Assembly (NCBI RefSeq): GCF_001949145.1
Contig: NW_019091520.1
Location: 115,763-179,762, forward strand
Origin: Acanthaster planci
Lineage: Eukaryota; Echinodermata; Asteroidea; Valvatida; Acanthasteridae
Length of the DNA stretch: 64,000 nt
Reading direction: 5' to 3'
The stretch's first letter is position 1, and every line of letters starts with the position of its first letter. Position numbers and translations under genes: made by a program. Positions 1 through 12,600 of the stretch are shown one piece after another. A model generated the notes under the pieces. It saw only the letters and a list, made by a program, of their open reading frames with translations. It made no database searches and had not been told where the DNA came from.

Positions 1-303
1 AGAAAAGTCTCATATACTCCATTCAGAAATTTCTATTTTTCATACCAGTTATTAATTAACCCTGTACTTTTTATGTTGAGAGCAAAACTGAAAGTAATGA
101 AATGAAAGTTCATGACAAATTTACACCTGTATACTCTGATGGATAATAAAGGGACTTTATGGTCCGAAGCAATTTATTTTGCCTGTTTTTCTTCGTTTTT
201 TTTCCTATTTGGTTTTACGGAGGCTAGCGGAGAGAGGATTTCCGAGGGTAATTGAAGGGCTCAATAGGTGACTTTTCAGAAATGGCATTCTTATAATTCT
301 TAC
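1..303. other. Intron sequence of MAM/Ig gene, no exon seen
   Basis: AT-rich sequence after the Ig12 donor. I see no Ig, MAM or transmembrane exon here. Confidence 0.5.
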
Positions 304-609
304 ATTGTACATTTAATGAACAATCTCCACACACTTCACTGCAAATTGAACTGGTTGCACAACACTTCAACAGAGCTCCATTGTCTTTCTTTGTCAGTAC
401 ACCCGTTATGAAGTCCAGTGTCGTCACTTGGCCTCCGTAGTCTCCATCCGTCAATACCGGCAGAGCATGGCTCATCTGTTCCACATCTTCTCTCAGCCAA
501 GTCAGGTTGGTCGATGGATTGGCAGTCTCGGCCGCGCAGCTGAGGGAAGCAGTTCTGCCTGACATTACCCGTTGCGGGCAGCCAGTGATATGGACCATCT
601 TTGTACAAA
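304..609 (-). CDS. MAM/Ig gene: Ig12, last exon in window
   Basis: The 306-bp exon has [20 protein letters not shown] and [18 protein letters not shown]. The usual Ig pair is followed by a cluster of extra cysteines near the C-terminal strand. A GTAAGA donor follows, so the gene continues beyond the left edge. Confidence 0.78.
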
Positions 610-3600
610 CTGTGGACAAAATGAAAACAAGGAGGGATATTAAATCAGGGAGCAAGGGTGATACCTTCCACTTGCTGTCTTAATATTGTGTTCCGCACAA
701 TATTATTGAATACGCACAATGTAATCTGAGTTAGTTTATAGCACTTTATATCCATATTTTAGCGATATTCAAACAATACTCTATCTTTTTTCACAAGAAT
801 ATTACACCTTTTCACAAATTCCACATTCATTTATTCTCCATATTTTATTGACATGATGCTATACACAACCTATAGCAGCCCATTGCAATTGCTTTTTTCT
901 CGACTGCTTCGTTTCTTCAACTTGGAAAGCACAGCAAGTAGTAGATTAGTATGGACAGAGTCAAAAAATGGTCCAGTGCTGACATTAAGTCACCTCTCAC
1001 TACCCTAGGGCCAGTTAGATGTTAATTTCGATTTGATTTAGCAGGACTAGATTACGTTTTCTTTAGGTTCTGTAGACATCAGGCCCTGGGTGCACTAGGT
1101 TTCATCCGTTTTCTGTTTCAACTCAGATGCACTTAGATATACACTGAAATAGTAGCTTTTTATGCCCCAAAATTCTTTTAAACGTACCAAAGCATTTGTA
1201 GTCCGTCTTTGCTTATGGCTTACTACTATTTTTCACGGGCGCCTGAAAACATTTCTTAAAGGCCCCGATTTTTGTAGGGTTTTGGCACATTGCCAACTTT
1301 GCTCACTAAACAATCTGAAGCTGTGTGAAGAAACCGCCTTTTAACTTTGTTTGACTTTCTCCCTGGCAAAGGGACGTTTTAAATGTGAAACGCAAGGCTG
1401 AAAAGTTCATATAAATATTTAAATACAAAAGCTTACATTGCACGTCCAGGGGGCCTAAGAAAGTTTCCGGTGTATTGGTCCAAGACTCCTTGTGCGCCAC
1501 ACACCGAATGGTATCACCATTATTGTCTCTCGTTGGGGTGAACCTCAGGAAGGAAGTGAACATAAACCGATCGTCCTGTGGCGCTGAGGCTGTCTGGTTG
1601 GAAGGTAACGGCTCATCTCCACTGTACCAATGCAGCGACCAGTCGGATGGGAAACCCATGGACGCTTGGCACTCCAGGAAGGTTGAAATATTCTCAATCA
1701 TTGAAGGGCTGCCTATGATTATTGGCAAGTCCGGTGAACCTACAGTTGAAAAAAAATTCATTCATTCTGGTTAGCTTATGGTTCCTTGGGTAGAACGCAT
1801 CGTCTTTGCTGACTTGTTAACTCACGTTTGGTGAAATACAATTTATTCTCGTCGGTAAGTACACGAAACTGTATGGTCTCTTCTTAAATGTCTGTCTCTG
1901 ACGGTACATAAGGGTATAAATAACTTAAGTGTCCTAACCTCCCACTCTCTTTCTGTCATTTTGTTTGGGTACATTGGGTACATAATTATGTACCCAATTT
2001 TGGAGCATAAAAAATTGTGTTTTCTTGTTCAACTCTTTTCACATTATTTTAAGCAATCCTGTCCTTATTTTGAACACCATTAACAATTAGCATCTAGGCT
2101 AAGGTATTCCAAATCAATAGTTAGCTGCTTCGGTGTACTGCCAAAACAGCTATTGCTTTTGTTAAAGCTTTTGTGGCTTTTTCGCAATTTTGCGAAGAAG
2201 TCTTTCTTTTTTCCCGCAATTTTGCGCAAAAGACATTGTTTTCTATTTTGTTTTTGTTCTTTTGCTTCTTCTCCTCAAAAGCCCACTTGGTTTGTACACG
2301 TTTTTTGTCGCCGCGACTTTAATGCTTTTGCAACTTTGGATCTTCGCCAAATTTATACCAATGAAGAATCTTTTTGCATAGATGGTTCTAAAAACATGAT
2401 TTTAGTTTTCTTTTGTATTCAGTAAGTCTTACCATTAACATCTAGTGTAATTGTCACAAACGGTAATGGCTGTTTTGAATCTGCCGTACTGGCTAAACAC
2501 TTCAACTCTTGTCTGTGATTGAATCTGCTCGGTGTTAGCGTCCACGAATCGGTCGAATTGACCAATCTGTTTCCTCCTGAAGATGGGCTTTTGGTTCTTT
2601 GCAAGACATCATTTAGAAACCATTCAATAACTGGTGCTGGTCTGGTACCCCGAACCTCACACCAAAACGTCGTCGGTGTACCCTCGTTCACCTCTACATC
2701 ACCGTACAGTCTGACACCACCAGCATCTGACAATACCATGGACGAAACCTTGGGTAGTACTAAGGAATGAATCAAAACATAATTTAGATATACAGTATAA
2801 GTGTTTCTGGTTGACATAAATCTTGTGGGTTTTTTTACCATTCTCCTTGCAAAAGTGGATATCTTTTTTTAAAAATTCATCAGGGTCGAAAACCAAACCT
2901 CTGTGTAAATTCTGGCACTTAATTAACTCAAATTGAAATACAAAACTGCATTGAGCAATTAGTAAATATAGAAGATATACCGGTAGAGTGAATTACTGAT
3001 AACTGTTGAATAAATGAATACTGGACCACATGCAATATCTGACCTTTAACATGGAGCATAACGCTGGTACTAATATCCACTGGACTGTTTTCACTCGACA
3101 CCTCACACCGTATTATCTGTCCATGATGGCTCTCTGTAGGCAGCATCGTTACGCTGCTTGTTCGGTTGCTCCAACTACCGGATGAGCTCTCGGCAGCGCT
3201 GCTGCTGTTGCCCGCAATTTCCTGGCCACCCAGCCTCCAAGTGAACGACGCATCCGCGTCAATGTCAAGAGCACTGCATGTGAACTGATGAGGCTGTCCT
3301 TCTACAAGGTATGCTACACCGCCAGATGAGGGGTAGCTGCCGGCTGAGTCCAGCATGGTAAGACCAGTTGGAGGTGCTGGCAGGTGCAACCAAATGTTAC
3401 TTTTATTCAGAAAAATTCTATTCAAATATGAATATCAATTCTTGGATGTCAGTCATTTTGTAAGCAGTAACAAAAAGTCCTTTAGTGCTTTATAATTAAA
3501 GGATTATACACGTTGAAAAATACACTTTCCAAAATCGAAGTTACTCTCAACTGTCTGGATGATCTCAAGCGCAGAAATGAAAAATACATTTTGAAAAAAG

Positions 3601-6600
3601 ACCAATTATTTTACTCCAAATGACCAATGTATCGAAATCTAAGTATTAGACTCAAAAGATTCGTGCAAATACTACACAGTTAAGTTGAATGAATGGACTG
3701 GTACGTTTGAAGGCATCACCGTGTATGAAATGGGAGACCACATGTACACAACGGCATTTTGCATCTATATTTGGTGACTTTGCCAGTCCTGGTCAAGAAC
3801 ATTGAAGAATATTGAGGCCAATATTCATTGGTTGCAGTGTTCACATAACTTTATTTCGTGGTCATGGCCACCCAATATACATGACATGTCAGTTCGGTTG
3901 GTGGATAACTTCGAAAGGACTAAATACTACAGGTAGCTCCATCCCTCTAATCAGTCTAAATCAACATAAAAAGAACAGCAGTAGAGCAAGAAAATAATTA
4001 TCTTAACCCGCTGATAAGTATACATGCACATGGTTAACGTTACGGAGTGAAAATAAATGGAACTACATCTATTTCCGACACGCTGCCGATCGTAACTCCA
4101 GTTTACAAAGTGTTGAATGGAAAATAAATGCTTTTATTTAGCGTCATTGATAAAGCTCAAATAAGTAAACGATTTTAGGGGTTTATTAAGTATTTCACAA
4201 TGTCATCCCTACAAACAAAAAGGCACGAAACACAACATCCAATCCATCTCCCGATATGAGGAAAAAATGTGGCACGTGCGCTGCTAGCAATCTGGCCAGA
4301 GAGGCCGCGCTTCACCCAAGCAGTTTGCAACAACATACCGTTGATGTCAAGTGTAATAGCCACCGACGGGAACGGCTGCTGTGAATCGGGTGTGTTGGCT
4401 ACGCATTTCAACTCCTGGCCATGGTGAACCCGGCTAGGGATGATCGTAAAAGTAGCAGAGGTATTCACTAAATCGTCACCTGCTGTAGACTTTGGACTGA
4501 CACAACCATGAGGGTCATCTCCTACAAACCAGTAGATGGTTGCTGCTGGTCTGGTGCCCTCTACCATGCAGGTCAAATTTTGCACTGTGCCTTCGTCGAT
4601 TTCAACCGTAGACTGTAGCCGGATTCCGGCGGAATCGAAGAATGACATGCGCGATGCTACAGGAGGAACTTACAGAAAAATAAATGGCAAATATGTTTAT
4701 TTACATGAAAATCGAGAACTAACCTATGAGGCAAATTGTTTTCTGAATACTGGTTTTCCAAAACTCTCCATTTATAAGGGTTTGAAAAAAAAGTATACAA
4801 ATCTCCAAGTTCGAGTATTAAAAAACGATTCATTGTGCTTTAACTGCTGCAATTTAATGATGCAAATCAAAAATATGCAGAAATATTTCATCAAAAAACC
4901 CTAGCCGCGCAACAAGAAGGTCTCGTACCTTTGACGTCGATAGTAACGGTAACTGCAATTCCTGGATTGCCATCTTCATTCGAAGCACGGCACTGCAGCG
5001 TGTCACCGTGGTTGCTTTCAGTGGTGGTAACAGTAGTAATACTTGTACTCGTGGTCAGTCCATCTTCACCGGTAATATGAATGTTTCGATCTGGTGTGAC
5101 CTCCTGCCCACCCAGTGTCCACAGGAAAGAAACACCTGGATTAATGTGTGGGACTTCACAGGTAAACTGGTGGCCAACACCAGCCACCACGTAAGAAACT
5201 TCACTCGAGGATGTGTCGTTTGTTGTCGAGTCGAACAGGAGGATGGTTTCCGGAGGAACTGCATGTGGTATGACACGGAATAAAAATTAGATTACATGTA
5301 TACAAATTTATAGGAGTTTTAGCTTGACCTCATTCCCTTCGTTCATTCTTAAAAACTTTAGGTGACTCTAAACATCATGCACATAGTGTATTAAATTAAC
5401 TTAAGGGAAGGGATACAGAATGACACAATGTATTTTACACCTTTTGACCTCACTTTCTTGTGTTCATGTCTTTTTTCATGAGCGGGATATTTTACATAGC
5501 TTACTTCCATCTAATTTACATCATAAGCATTTCCCAAAAATACCTGCAAGCATTCACCTTTTAAAATTGGCAGAGAGCTGAGATGAAACCTTTATATATT
5601 TCAATCAATACCACCCAAGAGCTGAGGACAACAAAATTACACAGTAAGGTGGATGATCCTTACCCAGGACATCTAGGGTCACGGCTACAAAGGGAAACGG
5701 TCGTCGTGACTCTGCCGTACTTGCCACACACTTCACCTGCTGACTGTGATTGACCCTTCCTAGAGTGAATGACCACGTGTCGGTCGTGTTGACTAATCCA
5801 TCACCTCCTCCAGAGGGAGCACTAGCAGTGCGCTGCGACTCGCCGTCAAGAAACCACTCGATGGTTGCGGCTGGTCTTGTACCCTGTACCTCGCATGTGA
5901 ATGTTTGCGGGGTGATGCGTTTCACTTTGGTGATGGTATGTATTCTTGCTCCACTTGAGTCATACATGGTCATGGAGGACACCTTTGGTGGAACTTAAAA
6001 AAAAATCAACAATGCTTTATAAACTTTCAATAAATTGTCTGGGTTCCTCTTACTTTTTATGTGTTCATATTATTTACAAGCTTAAGCTAATTAACCATGC
6101 TAACGCTGGATTCTTTATACCTTTATATTAATTTCAGTTGAAACGTTTGTTACCTTTGACATCCAACAACACGCTGACACTGGTGCTAGGTTGGTTGAGC
6201 ACATTCCAAGCTTTACATTTCAGCAATTCACCGTGGTTATACCCTGTTGCCGATATGGTTATGACACTTGTACTGTTAAACAACTCATTGGCATCAGTAA
6301 CATTTGTGTTGTAATCTGGACCGATCACCTGACTTCCCACCGTCCAAATAAATGAGGCCCCTGGGTCTATTTCGGGCACCATGCACCTGAACTCGCGATC
6401 AACTCCTTCCACGAGATATGCTATTCCACCAGTGATGGGGTAGTTCCCAGTTACATCCGATAAAACGATGATTGTAGGAAGAACTGAAGAACAAAAACAT
6501 ACAGACACGATACCTTTACTCACATAAAACGTATGAGGTAAGTAGAGAAACAAAGCAGATTAGATTGATTTAGGTACATTCCTTATTTTCAGGAATGTGT

Positions 6601-9600
6601 TCTTAAAGCAAAGACATTTGGTATTCTACACCCCTGTATGGTTAGCCCTGTGAATCAAATATTCAAACTTGTCACGGTGCTAATTGCAGTACTCTGAAAA
6701 TCGGTCTAGTTTGTTCAATCAATATGTTGTCAATAACATCATAAGCCGTATACCATTGCAAAGAGGGCATTCTGCCCTTTCTAGAGATACATTTTTCTTC
6801 CCATATATAAAGTATTTTTGCCATTACAGTAATTTTTATCTCGGTAATCTTTTGATTTGGACACCCCGTATTGACATTTGAGATGCCTTTTTCTTTACTC
6901 TGTGGTTACCAAGAACAAAAGTAATGACGTTGAATAATCTATGGCTGAACCAATTGCCTTAATACCTTTGACGTGTATCACAGCCTTGATCGAGGGATGC
7001 GGCTGTCGCGACTCTTCTGTACACGCCACACACTTGACCTCCTGACCTTCATTGTTTCTACGCGGTGTGAAGGACCAGTTGCCCGAGGTGTTTATGAATC
7101 CATCGCTTGCTGCAAGTGGTTGCACAATGGTACGTTGTAGCACGTCATCTAGGTACCATTCAATCGTCACGGCTGTTTGTCCTATCAACATCTGGCAAAC
7201 AAAGATTGTTGGTATCCCTTGGTATACCTCGGCTGTTGCTCCTAAGATGGTTCCACTTGAATCACGCAGTGACATGGCTGATACCTTCGGTGGCACTAAG
7301 AAAAGCATAGTCCTTGTTACTTTAATCATAAGATAATCTTGGGTACATTCTTTAGCGATGGCGTACCAAGCGGAGGGGGGCTTATAATTTTTTTCTGCCC
7401 AGCATCATGTTCAATGAGCCTAAAGCCACATTCGCTTTGGAATCCCACCCCCAGCAAAAGCTGGATACGCTGTTGTTCCTTTGAGAGATAGTGCATCATT
7501 GGAGACAAGGAACATATTAAAAAAAAAGCCTTGGTGTCTTTCACCAACACCTCTAAACGCACGACGATTGCCGTGTAAGAAACTAAATAGTTGCCACATC
7601 AAGCCCGGTGGCCTTAACGTTATTTGATGTTCTTGTTGCCATGTTTGGCCAGTTTGCTACATCTAGCAGCCTTCAGACTGGTTGTTGTCAGTGTTGGTTT
7701 CCCTGCAGTACATGTTTGTGTATGCTATTACAGGGATTTTCTTCCGCAAACGGGTTGGGAAAACCCGCTTTCAATCAAGGCTGTCATCGTGGCTCAGGAG
7801 GAGTTTGTTTTTTCAAAGGGAAGTAAAGTCATACGTTTCAACAGGGCAAGGGAAAGCTTTCAAGAGCCTCAACGACTCGTCTCGAGACTCACAAAACTTA
7901 TTTTCCCATACGAGAGTACATGATGTATTCCCAGACAGTTTAGTTTTGTAAAAAGAGAAACATACTCCCTGGGTGTTCATATTATTACCGGCACAAACTA
8001 TGTACTCAGCCATGTTTACCAGAAACCAGACTGTCTGCTGCCCACATGACTCCACGTTTGATCATTCCCCATAGATTGTATGCATTTAGTTAATCGTGCA
8101 TGTGCAATAGTGACATAATGGTCGTCGGCCTGAAAAAATTTCTCTCAGACGATGAATTTCTCTCAGACGATGATGATTTGTACTGCCATTTCCCTTGAAG
8201 ACCCTGTGTGTGTGTATAAATTGCGTATAATCTATCAAATGGTGATATTTAATAGCTTCTAGTGAGAAAGATCGCCGGAAAATAATCAAAGAAAGTGGAA
8301 AATGTCAATTTTATGTCAAAAGTATAATTATGGAAAAAAATTACGTTTTTACCTAACTTTGTGTCTTATTTTCACAATTTGCCGAGTTTACCTTCAAATG
8401 ACTTTGATGCCACCTGAAAGACTCGTAATTCTTATCAACAAAAAATTTATTACTTCTAGGCAAAATTCATTTTTTTAAATTCACTTTGTATTTCTTTGGG
8501 GCCCATTTTCGTCATTTTCTGAGTTTTTCACCTTAATTAGACTAAGTCCACATTTTCAAAACTTTTCTCGAATTTCCCTCAGATCATCAGTGATGCTGTC
8601 TGGAAGACTGATAAATTGTTTGTATCTGTCAGCTATTTTTTTCAAGAGCCATTTGTCTGAAATGCGGTTCGTTTTTCATGCAGATTCGAATTTCCGCACT
8701 GAGTTTGGCAGTAGTCAAAAATGAGATGTCCAGATTTGGGGCGTATTGCACACATACACACACATACCTGGGTATAAGTGCATTTTGGGTACAATCACGT
8801 CAAACTGCCTGACTAAAAGGCATACACAAAAACTGTCTGTTTTCAACCATAATGTTTCCTTCTTGTATGATACTTTCTCATTAGAGCGTTCATGATATTC
8901 CTCACTATTCACAAGTAGAGAACTGTCAGGGAAAACCTGGAAAAATAAAAAAAAAAGATCCCCTCTGAAATGATGACTTCACTTCAAACTTCCGACTCTA
9001 CTATTTTTGAGGTAGATGACAAAGACGGGGAAAAATTGTGCAGAAAATGGATTTTATAGTGCATGTGTGAGTTAGCGAAAGGGACTTTGAGTGTTTAAAA
9101 TTCAAATCGGTATGGAAATGAGGGGTAAACATCTTTATCTGAGCTTGATTTTGATCGATTACTTTTGGGATCCACCTGCCCGACTCAAGAGCCATTTTAC
9201 TGGCTTCTTGCGCTGTAGTAGGTTTCAGTGCCCATGCGCACCAACAAAGTGAGGGGGAGGAACATACGTGACTCCTGAACCGATGACTAGAAATACGCAG
9301 TGTTACCTACTTGTAATATCTAGCGTTACGTTCAGAGCAATACCAGGGTGACCGTCTGCGTTGGAGGCCTTGCATTGCAGTATCAGTCCGCGATAGGCTT
9401 CCGTTGGTACGATGGTAGCAACACTCGTGCTCGTGGTCAAACCATGGGTACCAGTAACGTGACCGTTGGTGTTTGCTGTGATGTGCCTACCGCCGATGGT
9501 CCACGTGAAGGAAGCCCCTGGGTCGATGTCTGGCACGACACAAGTAAACTTGTGTGCCCATCCTTCCACCAGGTATGCTGTACCTCCAACTGGAGGGAAA

Positions 9601-12600
9601 CTGCCCGATGGGTCAGATAGGGTGATATTTGTAGGATATGCTGTGAGACAAAAGTTTACACTTCTATTACGAAAGTAACATGTAATAGAACTTCTACTGG
9701 CTGAGTTTTGGAGTCTTTTGGATTGCTTCAGTAGGTCGCTATTTACGATATAGAGACTAAGTAATGAAGTGTAAACACAATTTACAGAAGTATAAGATTA
9801 TCCAGAGGCCTATCTAGCGGGGGAGCAAGTTGCCCCCCCCCCATCTACTCAAGGAGACTAGTTGCCGTATTGTAAGTAGTTGAAAGCCTGAGCATTGTTG
9901 ATAGAGCAATTAAGCTTTCTTTGCAGTGGGGTTTCAGATTCTTTCAAAGAGGAAAAACCGGACATGCAGTTCTTTAATATGTAATATCTATCTCGAACTG
10001 CTTTAATACAAGTCATCTTGGAAGCACAAGGTCCCATGAATTAATCCGAAGAATGCATAATGACCACCAAATATTGCACACAAAGTCCCTTCTTGTGGTT
10101 GAGAGATTACAATACTCCGGCTATTTATAAAATCCCTAGCGTCATAGTTTTTCTTTCGAAATATATTTAAAATTAGGTTGGTGTAGTATAGAATTTTAGC
10201 CACATATCATTTCTAACTGGTCAGCAGACGGTTCAAGGCCTAACGGTGTCACTTTAAGAGTGCTCGTGGGTGGAAAGAAGTACGTACCAAAGACAGAAAG
10301 GATAACCATAACTGATGGATATGGTTCGCGTGATTCTGCAGTTCTCGCTAGACACCTGACAACACCTACGTGATTGGTCCAATTGAGAGCAAATGTCCAA
10401 GTTACTGTTGTATTGACCAATCCGTCTGCAGGTTCGGTGTTTGGTTTGTGGGTGTGCCGTAAGGTGTTATTGAGGTACCACTCGATGGTGGGAGCCGGTC
10501 TTGTGTCCAATACTTCACACGAATAGCTACGCTCAATGCCATGCATGACGTCTTTAGTCGGTCCAAGCAGGGTCCCCATAGAATCGTAAAGTGCCATAGA
10601 CGATGCAACTGGTGGAACTGTTTGTCATAAAATGTATTGCAATATCATTAGTAGAGTTTTGCTCATCATGTTTGAAATTAAGCCCTTCTCCCTGTGTTGG
10701 TTATTTGCTCAAGATATTAAAGGAATTTGAAATGTTTACAACTAAAAACAATGGATGTTTACGCGTCTTTGCCTGAAAATTACTATTGAAAAAGATTTTA
10801 CAGCTTTTAATATTTGATTAGTAAATATTTGTGTCCAAGACAAAAAATTGTCAAAATCCCCATTTTTTGTCAAATATGTGGCTATGTCTTCATAATTTAG
10901 TCTAATGCCATGGATTTTTAAATACTAGAAATTCAGTTGCCCGACCTACAACACTTGCCTGTGACATCTAGGTAAACCACAAGCTCTAAACTAGAATGGC
11001 CGTCCTGGCTTGACGCGAGACACTTCAGCGACTTTCTATGCATGGTCCAGCACACGGACAGAGTGACGAAGCTTGTGCTGGTGGTCAAAAAATTTCCCTT
11101 CTTAATGTGAATAGTAGTGTCCTGTATGACCTCCTGACCTTCCAACGTCCAAACGAACAATACCCCCGGATCGACGTTTGGTACCTCGCATTGAAACTGA
11201 TGGTCGGTCCCCGCTACGAGGTGAGACGTATCACCGGTCAGATAGTATCCATTGGTGTCAGACAAGTTCATGCTTATTGGGAGTACTAAATTGTACAAAA
11301 TAAATCCGGCCAAAAGGTCTGTCAGAAAACACACCCATACCTGTTTTACAAATAAAGTGTGAACATTTCTTTGTTCTCCTGTGGTTAAGAAAACTTGGGG
11401 AAAATGCTCCTTTTTCTCCAACTAGGATAACTCCTTCGAGCTGGATTTTTGATGATTTCTTGGACTGTTCCACTCCATTTTCCCACGGATAACCTTGACC
11501 ACAAAATGCCTTTGAAACTATTTGTCAGAGAGGGGAAAACATTGTGTGGACGTGGGCGAGTCCACACAACTCAATCCACCCTACATTAGGTGGACTTCTT
11601 TTATGCAGAGGTCCACAATATGTATACCACGCCTGCACACTGTCAACCATATTTATCCTTGACTCAAGCTTTCCTGTGCTTTAAACAAGTATTGCTTTCG
11701 AACTATCAATGAGCTCTAGGCCGAAAAACCATTTAAATGTGTAGGCAGGTAAAGTGTTGTACTCCTATCTTTGTGAGCAAAATGTGGGTAATACGGAAGG
11801 ATAACAAGGACTGTGCTTGTTTGTGATGTTATGTTTAAAAGGCACATATGACAGGCTATTGATGCCTTTCCAACATAACATCACAAACAAGTACAATCTC
11901 TTTAAGTTAATGAAAGTTATGAACCCGACAAGATATGTGATTTTACAAATGACAAGCTTTAAAAAAGCATTCATCATTCTGCGACAGACGACAGAACTTC
12001 TCATTTGTGAAAAGAAGAAGTTTTCGTATGTTCCCTCCCAGCTTTAATACGAAAGCTACTAGACTAATACTTACCAGTACTGGTTGTAGTGATGTCGTCT
12101 ATCGCAATGTCTCCCTGAAAGTCGCGTCCTCGTACAGCTTCAATCGCTACTCTGAAGCTCTCATTGATATCCGTTATATTGACCTCAGCTTGAAGCCATG
12201 TTGTTCCGTTTGTCTGTTCACCAGTCCGCGTGAAAAGAATATTCCCAACCTCCAGGGTTCCATTTACCGGTGTCTGATAGACGTTAAGTGTGCCTAAAAG
12301 TGAAGAATGCATTGGACTTAATACCCGTGAAAATAAGGTATTTGGCACATATTGTCAATATTGAAAAGTCAAGACATCAGAGCTACATTGATATTAGCTC
12401 AATATATATCAAGTACCTTCAACTTTCACAAGGAAAAAAAATTAAATGTGGATTGTTTCTTTCTAGAAACAAGCTGTAGAAAGGGGCATTTTTCGTAACC
12501 AATCCCAGTCTTCCTCATCATTGTATGCTCCTTATTACCATTAAGGTGACCTCTATCTTTGACAAAACTCCACTCCTATCGACCATAGATGTTACATGAG

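Noticed and set aside
8130-8170. Short direct duplication TTTCTCTCAGACGATGA
   Set aside because: Only two copies of 17 bp in an intron; not worth a separate repeat call.
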